Shown: in pieces, positions 1 through 7,951 of the stretch
Numbering within the stretch: position 1 is the stretch's first letter
Layout of the letters: each line of letters begins with the position of its first letter
DNA from: CAAGNP01 sp045595965
Lineage (GTDB): Bacteria > Bacteroidota > Bacteroidia > Bacteroidales > UBA932
Length of the DNA: 64,000 bases
Assembly: GCA_045595965.1 (NCBI GenBank)
Contig: JAZOBN010000028.1
Span: forward strand, 1-64,000
Reading direction: 5' to 3'
Notes under the pieces: model-generated
Seen by the model: the letters and a program-made list of their open reading frames with translations, nothing else
The model's database searches: none
What the model was told of the DNA's origin: nothing
Translations under genes and position numbers: made by a program

Positions 1-602
1 TGCCTAACGACCCAGCTCGTACTGCAGCTCCTGAAGTTAACACTCACGCTGGTGTTGTTAACAGCCCTCTTATCTGGGAGATCCGTCGTGAGCGTCGTAT
101 GGAATTCTTCATGGAACACTTCCGTACAAGAGATATCCGTCGTTGGGGTAAACTTGAGCTTATGAGCGGTGCAAACAACCCTGATATTATGCTTGGTGCT
201 TGGATCAATCTTGAAGAAGCTAAACTACAATGGCGTCCTTATGTAAGATCTAAAGCTGACGCTGGTAAGATTCAAGTTCAGGCCCTTGATGGTTCAATTA
301 TCAAATTCAAGACCGATATCGATGGTGACGGTACATATCCTGAGTATGAAAAAGATGCTGAAGGTAAATTGGTTCAGGTTCCTGCTACTTATGGTGATGG
401 TTCAATCAAGGTGAACAAAGAGATCCTTGATGACAATGCTCCTGAAATGCAAGGTTTCTTGATCCCTCGTAACATCAAAGACAGAGCTGCTAACAACTTC
501 GGTGAAAGACAATATCTTGAGCCAGTTTGTAAAGAGGTTTGTCAAGAGTACAAGGATAATGGTTATACCATTACTCAGAACCCTGGTTGGCCTACAGAAT
601 AA
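1..602 (+). CDS. SusD/RagB family nutrient-binding outer-membrane lipoprotein, C-terminal part (5' end outside window)
   Basis: The reading frame is open from the first bases and ends at a TAA at 600-602, giving about 200 C-terminal residues. The stretch WEIRRERRMEFFMEHFRTRDIRRWGKL is the conserved SusD signature (roughly I-R-x-E-R-R-x-E-F...R-x-x-D-I-R-R-W), and the C-terminal tail also fits. SusD proteins are surface lipoproteins that cap a SusC TonB-dependent porin and bind glycans or peptides; the susC partner would lie upstream, outside the window. Codon choice (CGT, GCT, AAC, GGT) resembles the ribosomal protein genes here, which suggests strong expression. The signal peptide and substrate-binding part are not visible, so the ligand cannot be named. 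Confidence 0.88.
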   Translation, partial: PNDPARTAAPEVNTHAGVVNSPLIWEIRRERRMEFFMEHFRTRDIRRWGKLELMSGANNPDIMLGAWINLEEAKLQWRPYVRSKADAGKIQVQALDGSIIKFKTDIDGDGTYPEYEKDAEGKLVQVPATYGDGSIKVNKEILDDNAPEMQGFLIPRNIKDRAANNFGERQYLEPVCKEVCQEYKDNGYTITQNPGWPTE

Positions 603-630
603 TTCTGTCACAACACATTTATAACGCTCG

Positions 631-666
631 GAACGCCCTTCGCAATGAGGGGCGTTCTTTTTTGTG
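631..666 (+). terminator. Rho-independent terminator of the susD-like operon
   Basis: GAACGCCC (631-638) pairs with GGGCGTTC (650-657) across an 11-nt loop and is followed by a run of T. It lies 28 bp after the susD-like stop codon. Its T tract runs into the TTTG (661-664) that may serve as the -33 box of the rplM promoter. Confidence 0.9.
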
Positions 667-692
667 TATATTAAATATTTTGTCTATATTTG
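661..692 (+). promoter_or_regulatory. Bacteroidetes-type promoter of rplM-rpsI
   Basis: TTTG at 661-664 and TATATTTG at 685-692, separated by 20 nt, match the Bacteroidetes sigma-ABfr consensus (TTTG, 19-21 nt, TAnnTTTG). Transcription should start about 696-697, leaving a leader of roughly 57 nt before the GTG of rplM. The -33 box is built from the tail of the preceding terminator. Confidence 0.8.
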
Positions 693-696
693 CACC

Positions 697-714
697 CCCC
701 GAAATTGTGCGGGG
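697..714 (+). promoter_or_regulatory. 5'-terminal hairpin in the rplM mRNA leader
   Basis: CCCCG (697-701) pairs with CGGGG (710-714) around the loop AAATTGTG. It sits exactly at the predicted 5' end of the rplM-rpsI transcript. It could stabilise the mRNA or be an autoregulatory ribosomal-protein site; that role is inference from position only. Confidence 0.5.
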
Positions 715-753
715 ACGCAACAAAATTAATGTATTAACTTAAAAATCAACAAC

Positions 754-1209
754 GTGGACACACTTAGTTACAAAACAGTGTCGGCAAACCCTAAGACCGT
801 AAATAAGGAATGGGTTGTAGTTGATGCCACCGATCAAGTATTGGGTAGGCTAGCTTCAAAAGTAGCAGTGATGCTACGCGGTAAGCACAAAGTTAATTTC
901 ACTCCTCACGTGGATTGCGGTGACAACGTTATCGTTGTAAACGCTGAAAAAATCCGCTTGACCGGAAAGAAATTGACTGATAAAGTTTACGTTCGTCACA
1001 CAGGTTTCCCTGGTGGACAACGTTTCTCTACCCCTAAAGAGAAATTGGCGTCAAAACCGACTTCAGTGATCGAGGAAGCAGTAAAAGGTATGCTTCCAAA
1101 AACAATTCTTGGTGCAGACTTGTTCCGCAACCTTTATGTTTATGAAGGACCAGAACATCCACATCAAGCTCAAAATCCAAAAATTATTAACTTAAACGAA
1201 CTAAAGTAA
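754..1209 (+). CDS. rplM: 50S ribosomal protein L13
   Basis: A 151-residue protein matching L13 (uL13) along its length: the early VDATDQVLGRLASKVAVMLRGK block and the KGMLPK motif near residue 112 are diagnostic. L13 binds 23S rRNA early in large-subunit assembly. The start is GTG at 754 (M-D-T-L-S-Y), the only sensible start after the promoter at 661-692; no Shine-Dalgarno is seen, as usual in this phylum. It forms the standard rplM-rpsI pair, with rpsI starting 4 nt after its stop. Confidence 0.97.
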   Translation: MDTLSYKTVSANPKTVNKEWVVVDATDQVLGRLASKVAVMLRGKHKVNFTPHVDCGDNVIVVNAEKIRLTGKKLTDKVYVRHTGFPGGQRFSTPKEKLASKPTSVIEEAVKGMLPKTILGADLFRNLYVYEGPEHPHQAQNPKIINLNELK

Positions 1210-1213
1210 ACAG

Positions 1214-1603
1214 ATGGAAGTAATTAACGCCCTTGGAAGACGTAAATCAGCTGTTGCTCGCGTTTATGTGCAATCAGGTAAAGGTAACATTACTATCAAC
1301 GATCGTCCTCTTGATGAGTACTTCAAGGAAGAAGCTCTTCGTTACATCGTTAGACAGCCACTTAGTGTTACAGGTACTCTTGAAAACTTCGACATCAAAG
1401 TAAATCTTGATGGCGGTGGAATCAAAGGTCAGGCTGAGGCTCTTCGTCTTGCTATCTCACGCGCATTGTGTGAAGTAGACAAAGAAGCTTATCGCTCTGT
1501 CCTTAAGACTAACGGTTTCTTGACTCGCGATGCTCGCGAAGTGGAAAGAAAGAAACCTGGTCAACCTGGTGCTCGCAGACGCTTCCAATTCAGCAAACGT
1601 TAA
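1214..1603 (+). CDS. rpsI: 30S ribosomal protein S9
   Basis: A 129-residue S9 (uS9). The N-terminal GRRKSAVARV motif and the basic C-terminus ending in FSKR are the family hallmarks; the terminal Lys-Arg reaches into the ribosomal P site and touches the tRNA anticodon stem-loop. It follows rplM with a 4-nt gap and shares its transcript. A 172-bp gap then separates it from rpsB. Confidence 0.97.
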   Translation: MEVINALGRRKSAVARVYVQSGKGNITINDRPLDEYFKEEALRYIVRQPLSVTGTLENFDIKVNLDGGGIKGQAEALRLAISRALCEVDKEAYRSVLKTNGFLTRDAREVERKKPGQPGARRRFQFSKR

Positions 1604-1680
1604 TATTTTAACACTGATTTACAATTATTGCACAGCACAGATAAAAATAGCAGGATCCTTATTGGCTACCGGTTATTTGT

Positions 1681-1752
1681 CTGTCTGCGAAAAATTTAGG
1701 AGATCGACAGAGTCGCTACTCCGAAATTAAAAAAGAGAACTCCCCAGAGGAG
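1681..1752 (+). promoter_or_regulatory. Candidate structured leader upstream of rpsB
   Basis: The 172-bp rpsI-rpsB gap holds a two-part stem: GGAG (1699-1702) with CTCC (1719-1722) enclosing CGAC (1705-1708) with GTCG (1712-1715), loop AGA. A second small stem pairs CTCC (1740-1743) with GGAG (1749-1752). The GGAG/CTCC arms can swap partners, and CTGTC (1681-1685) can also pair with GACAG (1706-1710), so alternative folds are possible. rpsB leaders are autoregulated by S2 in other bacteria; this one is a candidate only. No clear promoter is visible here. Confidence 0.4.
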
Positions 1753-1775
1753 ACAAACATTAAAAAGAAATTAAA

Positions 1776-2588
1776 ATGCCTAGAACAAATTTCCAAGACT
1801 TACTAGATGCAGGTACACACTTCGGGCACTTGAAGAGAAAATGGAATCCTAAAATGGCTCCATACATTTTTATGGAGAAAAACGGTATTCACATTATCGA
1901 CTTGCATAAAACTGTTGTCAAAATAGATGAGGCTGCAAATGTGATGAAGCAACTTGCACGCGCAGGTCGCAGAATCCTTTTCGTAGCTACCAAGAAACAA
2001 GCTAAGGATATTGTTGCAGAATACGCTCAATCTGTAAACATGCCTTACGTGACAGAGAGATGGGCTGGCGGTATGCTTACCAACTTCCCAACCATCCGTA
2101 AAGCTGTCAAGAAAATGAATACCATCGACAAGATGATTTCTGACGGTACTTTTGAGACTCTTGCTAAACGTGAGCGTCTTCAGATTACCCGTCAAAGAGC
2201 AAAACTTGAGAAGAACTTGGGCTCTATCGCAGATTTGAACCGTCTTCCTTCAGCACTTTTCGTTGTAGACGTGCAGAAAGAGATGAACGCTGTAAAAGAG
2301 GCTAACCGTCTAAACATCCCGGTAATCGCTATGGTTGATACTTGTTGCGATCCTACCCCTATTGATTATGTGATCCCGGCTAATGATGATGCCGCAAAAT
2401 CTATTGCAGTGGTAATGGGTGCTCTTTGTGATGCTATTAAAGAGGGTCTTGAAGAGAGAAAACTCGAGAAAGACAAAGAAGAAGAGAACAAAGAGAAGGA
2501 AAACAAAGACGATGCAGCTCAAGGCAAAAAAATGCGCCCTCGTAAAGGTGCTGCCAAAAAAGAACAACCTGAAGCTAAAGCTGAATAA
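1776..2588 (+). CDS. rpsB: 30S ribosomal protein S2
   Basis: A 270-residue S2 (uS2) with the typical DLLDAGTHFGHLKRKWNPKM opening and the IDLHKT, RWAGGMLTNF and VDTCCDP motifs. S2 docks on the back of the 30S subunit and helps bring in S1. Residues from about 226 on form a charged, low-complexity tail rich in Lys and Glu that is absent from the 241-residue E. coli protein. It precedes tsf in the classical rpsB-tsf order (18-nt gap). Start ATG 1776 is the conserved M-P-R-T. Confidence 0.97.
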   Translation: MPRTNFQDLLDAGTHFGHLKRKWNPKMAPYIFMEKNGIHIIDLHKTVVKIDEAANVMKQLARAGRRILFVATKKQAKDIVAEYAQSVNMPYVTERWAGGMLTNFPTIRKAVKKMNTIDKMISDGTFETLAKRERLQITRQRAKLEKNLGSIADLNRLPSALFVVDVQKEMNAVKEANRLNIPVIAMVDTCCDPTPIDYVIPANDDAAKSIAVVMGALCDAIKEGLEERKLEKDKEEENKEKENKDDAAQGKKMRPRKGAAKKEQPEAKAE

Positions 2589-2606
2589 TTTTTAATAGTT
2601 ACGAAT

Positions 2607-3602
2607 ATGGAAATTAAAGCAGTAGATGTTGCGAAACTTCGCAAAATGACAGGCGCAGGTATGATGGACTGCAAAAAGGCTCTTGTAGAATCAGAAGGTG
2701 ATTTTGAAAGAGCAAAAGAAATCATCAAAGAGAAAGGAAAATTGGTTGCTGCAAAGCGTGCTGACCGTGAAACTTCAGAAGGTGCTGCTATCGCTAAAGT
2801 TAATGGTAACAAAGCTATCATCGTGGCTCTTGGCTGCGAGACAGACTTCGTTGCTAAAAATGCTGAGTTCCAAGCACTTGCTGAAACTATCGCAGAGACT
2901 GCTATTGCAAACTTCCCTGCTGATAAAGAGGCTCTTATGGGTTGCACCATCGCTGATGGTAGAACTGTAGAGGCTGCTATCACTGAACAGACCGGTAAAA
3001 CAGGTGAGAAACACCAACTTGTTGCTTACGAAACTCTTGAGGCTCCATATCTTGTTGCTTACATGCACAAGATTACCGGCAAACTTGCTACCGTTGTAGG
3101 TTTCAACAAAGCTATTGACGAGCAAGTGGCTAAAGGTGTTGCAATGCAAGTTGCTTCTATGAACCCTGTAGCAGTGTCAGCTGAACAAGTTCCTCAAAAT
3201 GTAATTGATGAAGAACTTAAGACAGCAACTGAAAAGACTAAAGAAGAATTGGTAAGAAAAGCAGTTGATGCAGCTCTTCAAAAAGCTGGTATCAATCCTG
3301 CTCACGTAGATAGCGAAGATCATATCGAATCTAACCAGGCTAAAGGTTGGATCACTGCTGATCAGGCAGCTCAGGCTCGTGAAATCATCAAAACCGTTTC
3401 TGCAGAGAAAGCGGCAAATCTTCCAACCCAAATGGTTGAGAACATCGCTAAAGGTCGTCTTCAGAAATTCTTCAAAGAGCAAACTCTTGAAGAGCAAGGC
3501 TACCAGATGGGTGATGGCAAGACATCTGTTAAAGATGTTATCAAAGCTGCTGATGCTGAAGCTAAGGTTTCAGGTTTCAAGAGAGTCTCTCTTACTGACT
3601 AA
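2607..3602 (+). CDS. tsf: Elongation factor Ts
   Basis: A 331-residue EF-Ts, the guanine-nucleotide exchange factor that recharges EF-Tu. The N-terminal UBA-like segment carries VAKLRKMTGAGMMDCKKAL, followed by the LGCETDFVAKN core that contacts EF-Tu. It is longer than the 283-residue E. coli protein but typical of Bacteroidales. It is co-transcribed with rpsB and ends at the bidirectional terminator at 3631-3655. Confidence 0.97.
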   Translation: MEIKAVDVAKLRKMTGAGMMDCKKALVESEGDFERAKEIIKEKGKLVAAKRADRETSEGAAIAKVNGNKAIIVALGCETDFVAKNAEFQALAETIAETAIANFPADKEALMGCTIADGRTVEAAITEQTGKTGEKHQLVAYETLEAPYLVAYMHKITGKLATVVGFNKAIDEQVAKGVAMQVASMNPVAVSAEQVPQNVIDEELKTATEKTKEELVRKAVDAALQKAGINPAHVDSEDHIESNQAKGWITADQAAQAREIIKTVSAEKAANLPTQMVENIAKGRLQKFFKEQTLEEQGYQMGDGKTSVKDVIKAADAEAKVSGFKRVSLTD

Positions 3603-3627
3603 GCTTTCATCTGATATAGATAAAATT

Positions 3628-3656
3628 AAAGGGGCTTTCACAAAGCCCCTTTTCTT
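3628..3656. terminator. Bidirectional terminator between tsf and kbl
   Basis: GGGGCTTT (3631-3638) pairs perfectly with AAAGCCCC (3642-3649), loop CAC. A T-rich run follows on the plus strand and an A-rich tract precedes the stem, so it can end both tsf (plus) and kbl (minus). Confidence 0.88.
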
Positions 3657-4845
3657 ATTTTATAACTCCAAGTTCCTTCCCGACTTTTGTAAATGCTGCT
3701 ATACATTTGTCCAGATGTTCTCTCTCGTGACCTGCTGAGACCTGTACCCTGATGCGGGCTTCGTTTTTGGGAACTACGGGGTAGTAGAAACCTGTAACGT
3801 AGATCCCCTCTTCAAGAAGTTTGGCAGCCATTACCTGAGAGAGTTTTGCATCATATAGCATAACTGCGCAGATTGCAGATTCGGTAGGTTTGATGTCAAA
3901 TCCTGCCCCTTTCATCTTCTCAATGAAGTATGCAGTGTTGTCGTGTAGTTTATCCTGGAGTCTGTTGGTCTCCGACATCATTTCAAACATTCTTATACCG
4001 GCAGCAGCAATCATAGGTGGAATGGAATTGGAGAAGAGGTAAGGACGGGAACGTTGGCGAAGCATTGCGATAATCTCCTTTTTACCTGTGGTAAATCCAC
4101 CAACTGCACCACCAAATGCTTTACCGAGTGTCCCTGTGAGGATCTCTATCTTTCCCTGGAGATTGTATCTCTCTGTGACACCTCGTCCGGTTTTTCCAAC
4201 CACTCCGGCAGAGTGGGATTCATCCACCATAACCATAGCATTGTATTTGTTCGCCAATTCATAGATCTTGTCAAGAGGACAAACGTTGCCATCCATAGAG
4301 AAAACTCCATCTGTAACGATGAGACGGTGTCTTTGGGCCTGGGCAAGTTTCAAGCAGTTTTCAAGCTCCTCCATATTTGCATTTGCATAGCGGTATCTTT
4401 GTGCTTTGCAAAGGCGTACACCATCTATGATGGATGCGTGGTTGAGTGAATCTGAGATAATAGCATCCTTTTCATCAAGGAGAGGTTCAAATACACCACC
4501 ATTTGCATCAAAGCAGGCAGCATATAGAATTGTATCTTCAGTTCCGAAGAATTCTGCGATTTTTGCCTCAAGTTTTTTGTGAAGGTCACCTGTTCCGCAT
4601 ATGAAACGGACACTCGACATTCCGTAGCCATGGGTATCAAGTGCCTCTTTTGCAGCATTGATCAGCTCTTGGCTATCAGCCTGTCCAAGATAGTTATTGG
4701 CACAGAAGTTAAGGACATCCTGTCCGGTATTCACTTTGATGCATGCCCCCTGTGGAGAGGTGATGATGCGTTCATTTTTGTATAGGCCTGCCTCTTCTAT
4801 ATTCTTTAGTTCAGTTTGCAGGTGTGCTTGAAAATCCTGATACAT
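3655..4845 (-). CDS. kbl: Glycine C-acetyltransferase (2-amino-3-ketobutyrate CoA ligase)
   Basis: A 396-residue PLP enzyme of the alpha-oxoamine synthase family, close to E. coli Kbl throughout. It cleaves 2-amino-3-oxobutyrate with CoA to glycine and acetyl-CoA, the second step of threonine catabolism. The PLP-binding lysine is in TGTLGKAFGG (about K242), with MVDESHSAG (D208, H211) ahead of it. The start at 4845 (M-Y-Q-D-F) fits the family; longer readings would cross the promoter region of the divergent regulator. No threonine dehydrogenase gene is adjacent. Confidence 0.95.
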   Translation of the reverse strand: MYQDFQAHLQTELKNIEEAGLYKNERIITSPQGACIKVNTGQDVLNFCANNYLGQADSQELINAAKEALDTHGYGMSSVRFICGTGDLHKKLEAKIAEFFGTEDTILYAACFDANGGVFEPLLDEKDAIISDSLNHASIIDGVRLCKAQRYRYANANMEELENCLKLAQAQRHRLIVTDGVFSMDGNVCPLDKIYELANKYNAMVMVDESHSAGVVGKTGRGVTERYNLQGKIEILTGTLGKAFGGAVGGFTTGKKEIIAMLRQRSRPYLFSNSIPPMIAAAGIRMFEMMSETNRLQDKLHDNTAYFIEKMKGAGFDIKPTESAICAVMLYDAKLSQVMAAKLLEEGIYVTGFYYPVVPKNEARIRVQVSAGHEREHLDKCIAAFTKVGKELGVIK

Positions 4846-4875
4846 GGTATTTGTTGTTTTAATGGTCTTATCTAA

Positions 4876-4883
4876 CAAAGATA
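4876..4883 (-). promoter_or_regulatory. -7 promoter box of kbl
   Basis: On the minus strand TATCTTTG matches TAnnTTTG, about 30 nt before the kbl start codon. No TTTG lies at the right distance upstream, so the -33 half is weak. Confidence 0.5.
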
Positions 4884-4932
4884 GAAAAATTTTATAACGG
4901 CATAAAAATTGCAAACCATTTTCCGCGCGAAA

Positions 4933-4963
4933 TTTGAAAACTCTGAAAGTTTTTATAGTTTTG
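4933..4963 (+). promoter_or_regulatory. Promoter of the efflux operon with an embedded operator candidate
   Basis: TTTG (4933-4936) and TAGTTTTG (4956-4963), 19 nt apart, form a near-perfect Bacteroidetes promoter. The spacer contains the perfect inverted repeat AAAACT (4937-4942), 5 nt, AGTTTT (4948-4953). A dimeric repressor bound there would block both boxes. The first gene downstream encodes a TetR-type repressor, so autoregulation of the pump operon is the natural inference. Confidence 0.65.
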
Positions 4964-4984
4964 CACCCGCTTTTTACTAAAACT

Positions 4985-5605
4985 ATGATAACATCGGAGA
5001 GAATTATAGCAAAGTCTGCAGAACTTTTCGAACAGAAGGGTTGCAAGTCCATTACGATGGATGAGATCTCGGCAGTAAACGGTATCTCAAAAAGGACCTT
5101 GTATGAATTGTTTACAGACAAGTCTGCCTTGCTGGAGGAGTGCTTGAATTATTCAGCAGAGCAAAAAAGGGCCATGTCCCAGAGATTGAGAAATGAGTCT
5201 TCAAATGTATTGGAGTACATCCTCTCATTTCAGGATTATGAGTCCAAGGAGGCAGAGTTGAAGTCAAATATATTGATTGAGGAGACAAGAAAATTCTTCC
5301 CGGATGTTTATGAGAGGACAATTGCAAAGATATATAAGCAACAGATAGAGTACACCAAATCTCTATTGCAGGAGGGGATCGATGACGGGTTGTTTGAGAA
5401 AGATTCGGGTGTTTTGGGGATAGAGGCACAGATTCTTGCGCTGCTGGTGAGTGTCGGTTCGATCGCCCCATGTGAATCTATGAGGAAGAGTGCTACCAGG
5501 ATCGATATCTTCAAAAGTTCTGTAGTGGTGTTTTTGAAAGGTCTCTCAACTGATAAGGGGAGAAGGATTATTGATAATTATTTTTTGACAAAACAAATTA
5601 AATAG
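4985..5605 (+). CDS. TetR/AcrR family transcriptional regulator of the efflux operon
   Basis: A 206-residue protein with an N-terminal TetR DNA-binding domain: ERIIAKSAELFEQKGCKSITMDEIS then the recognition helix region NGISKRTLYELFTDKSALL (residues about 32-50). The rest is a helical ligand-binding and dimerisation domain of no recognised specificity. The ATG at 4985 is chosen because a TTG further upstream lies inside the promoter. It is the first gene of the efflux run, 7 bp ahead of the TolC-like gene, and the inverted repeat at 4937-4953 is its likely operator. Confidence 0.88.
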   Translation: MITSERIIAKSAELFEQKGCKSITMDEISAVNGISKRTLYELFTDKSALLEECLNYSAEQKRAMSQRLRNESSNVLEYILSFQDYESKEAELKSNILIEETRKFFPDVYERTIAKIYKQQIEYTKSLLQEGIDDGLFEKDSGVLGIEAQILALLVSVGSIAPCESMRKSATRIDIFKSSVVVFLKGLSTDKGRRIIDNYFLTKQIK

Positions 5606-5612
5606 AAAAGAT

Positions 5613-6914
5613 ATGATAAAACGTACCATTATGGTGTTAGGTGTGATGTTTTCACTACTCTTTCCAGCTTTCGGACAAGAGTCAGTGCCATCCTCTGATA
5701 CTATCTTAAAGCTATCCTTTGATGATGCCGTACACATGGCCATCGAAAGGAACCGTACTTTACAGAACGCCTCTCTTGATGTTAAGAAGGCACAGGCAGC
5801 ACAATGGGAGACCATTGCAACAATGCTTCCTCAAGTCAGCGGTTCATTGTCCTACTCAAGCAACTTGAACTATGCGATGAATTTGATGGGGCAGGAGATT
5901 ACAATGCCTTCATCTGGGCAATTGGGTGTTCAGGCATCATTGGCGGTAAGTGCTGCACAGATTATTGGAACCCAAATAGGCAAATTGTCTATTGAGATGG
6001 CCAATATTGCTAAGGACCAATCTGAACAGGAGATTACAAATCAAGTGAGGGTCCTTTACTATTCGGCATTGGTGGCAGGTCAGACTCAGGATCTTCTTGC
6101 GAAGAATCTTGAAAGTCTCAACAAATTGTATGAGTATTCACAAAAGGCAGTTGATGTGGGTGCTGCCGAGCAATTAGATGCAGACCAGATTCTTGTGCAG
6201 GTGGCTACTATGGAGACCTCATTGAGCACTTCAAAGCGTTCTATGGAGATGGTGTACAACTCTATGCGTCTCCTTCTGAATATTGATGTGGATACAGAGA
6301 TTCTCCTTACCCAGACTGTAGAAGATCTCCTCTCTATTCAGAATGCGATGTCCCTTATCAGTGAGGATTTTGATCTGAACAGAAACTTCAATTACCAGTT
6401 GGTAAGCCAAAGCACCAAACTCTCCAAGAAGCAGGTGGACCTTGCAGGTTGGGCGTATGCTCCTTCAATATCTGCTTTCTACCAATATACCGGCAAGAAG
6501 TATTTTGATGAGGCGAGATTCAATATGACAGTGCCTCATACATTAGGAGTTACCCTCTCTATCCCTATTTTGTCATCCGGTCAGAGATACAAGGCTTTGC
6601 AAGGGGCGAAACTTGAGTACAAGAAGCAGCAGAACCTCCTTGCAGATACAGAGATGTCTTTGAAAATCCAGCACAGACAGTTGAAATACAACCTTACTTC
6701 TGCCCTTGAAAGACTTCAGACACAGAAGAAGAATGTAGAGGTGACCCAAAGGGTTTTTGATAATATCAGCTTGAAATATGAGCACGGTTACTCTTCAAGT
6801 CTTGATGTTACCACTTCCGGTACAAATCTAATTGCTGCCCAAAGCAGTTATGTACAGGCTCTGTTGGAGTTTGTAAACGCACAGATTGAACTTGAAAAAT
6901 TGTTGAATAAATAA
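5613..6914 (+). CDS. TolC-family outer-membrane efflux channel
   Basis: A 433-residue outer-membrane efflux protein. A signal peptide (MIKRTIMVLGVMFSLLFPAFGQ) is followed by two OEP repeats of long alpha-helices, seen as heptad-rich runs such as residues about 40-70, 130-230 and 340-430. Three copies would form the channel that takes substrates from the MFP-RND pair through the outer membrane. The order TolC, MFP, RND with gaps of 12 and 8 bp shows one tripartite pump. Confidence 0.92.
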   Translation: MIKRTIMVLGVMFSLLFPAFGQESVPSSDTILKLSFDDAVHMAIERNRTLQNASLDVKKAQAAQWETIATMLPQVSGSLSYSSNLNYAMNLMGQEITMPSSGQLGVQASLAVSAAQIIGTQIGKLSIEMANIAKDQSEQEITNQVRVLYYSALVAGQTQDLLAKNLESLNKLYEYSQKAVDVGAAEQLDADQILVQVATMETSLSTSKRSMEMVYNSMRLLLNIDVDTEILLTQTVEDLLSIQNAMSLISEDFDLNRNFNYQLVSQSTKLSKKQVDLAGWAYAPSISAFYQYTGKKYFDEARFNMTVPHTLGVTLSIPILSSGQRYKALQGAKLEYKKQQNLLADTEMSLKIQHRQLKYNLTSALERLQTQKKNVEVTQRVFDNISLKYEHGYSSSLDVTTSGTNLIAAQSSYVQALLEFVNAQIELEKLLNK

Positions 6915-6926
6915 AAATAACACTAT

Positions 6927-7943
6927 ATGAAAATTATCAAGATTACCATTTTGTCACTCGCTACCTTGTTGGTGGCAAGCTGTGGCGGTAAGCAGCAGGA
7001 AAATGCAGGCCAGGAGGGCGTGCGCCAGGAGGTTGTAAAGGTATCTCCAATTGTTTTGACAGAAGTTTCCAGAGAGGTTGAGTTCTCAACTACCCTTCAG
7101 GGTTATGAGACCATGAGTGTAGCTCCCTCTGTAACAGGGAGAATCGAACATATCTATGTAGAGGTGGGCGATAAGGTGAAAGAGGGTGACATGCTGGTGC
7201 GTATGGATCAGATGCAACTCAATACTACCAAATTGACCTTTGCCAATCTTACTACAAATATGGAGAGAATGGAGTCCCTATATAGTGCAGGTTCCATTTC
7301 CAAACAAAACTATGATCAGGCAAAATTGAGCTATGAGCAAACAAAAGAGAATCTCGATTTTCTTGAGGAAAATACATTTGTAAAGGCACAGTTCAGTGGC
7401 GTGATCTCTATGAAAAATTATGAAGATGGTGAACTGTATGCCGGTCAGCCTATAGTTGTCCTGACTCAGATCAACCAATTGAAAGCTTATATCAATATTC
7501 CGGAGCAGTTCTTCCCAAAAGTAAAGACCGGAATGAAAGTGGATATCGTATCAGATATCTATCCTGATAAAGTATTCCCTGGTGTAATTGAGATTATCCA
7601 TCCTACAATTGATGCAGCTACCCATACATTCCAGGTAAAGGTAAAAATTGCAAACGGTCAGGATCTTCTCCGTCCAGGTATGTATGTACGTACTACATTG
7701 TCGATGGGTAGAGAGAACACAACAATTATCCCTTATCAGTCAGTCCTCAAACTGATTGGTTCAAACGAGAGATATGTTTTTGTAAATGATAATGGTGTGG
7801 CAAAAAGGGTATTTGTCAAGCTGGGACAACGCTATGATGACAAGATTGAAATTATCAGCGATGAAATTTCAGAGGGTGTTGAAGTCGTGACTGTAGGACA
7901 AGCAAAACTTGTTGACGGAGTTAAACTGGTCATTTCTAAATAG
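6927..7943 (+). CDS. RND efflux periplasmic adaptor (membrane fusion protein)
   Basis: A 338-residue HlyD/AcrA-type adaptor. The N-terminus ends in a lipobox (LVASC, Cys19), so it is probably anchored as a lipoprotein. A biotinyl-lipoyl-like domain is split by a short alpha-hairpin (residues about 60-150: VGDKVKEGDMLVRMDQ ... FVKAQFSGVISM), followed by the beta-barrel (IVSDIYPDKVFPGVI) and membrane-proximal domain. It bridges the RND pump and the TolC-like channel encoded on either side. Confidence 0.93.
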   Translation: MKIIKITILSLATLLVASCGGKQQENAGQEGVRQEVVKVSPIVLTEVSREVEFSTTLQGYETMSVAPSVTGRIEHIYVEVGDKVKEGDMLVRMDQMQLNTTKLTFANLTTNMERMESLYSAGSISKQNYDQAKLSYEQTKENLDFLEENTFVKAQFSGVISMKNYEDGELYAGQPIVVLTQINQLKAYINIPEQFFPKVKTGMKVDIVSDIYPDKVFPGVIEIIHPTIDAATHTFQVKVKIANGQDLLRPGMYVRTTLSMGRENTTIIPYQSVLKLIGSNERYVFVNDNGVAKRVFVKLGQRYDDKIEIISDEISEGVEVVTVGQAKLVDGVKLVISK

Positions 7944-7951
7944 TAATAAAG

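Noticed and set aside
402..611. Reverse-strand open frame inside the susD-like gene
   Set aside because: It lies wholly over a clear SusD coding region, has no family motif or promoter, and is a shadow of the real frame.
1530..1730. 66-codon plus-strand frame overlapping rpsI and its downstream gap
   Set aside because: Out-of-frame shadow of rpsI running into the leader; no conserved product.
2519..2983. 154-codon reverse-strand frame over tsf
   Set aside because: Alanine-rich shadow of a well-conserved EF-Ts gene; no motif of its own.
3655..5121. Longer kbl reading (488 residues) starting at 5121
   Set aside because: The extra N-terminus overlaps the divergent tetR promoter and gene and has no match to Kbl; start placed at 4845.
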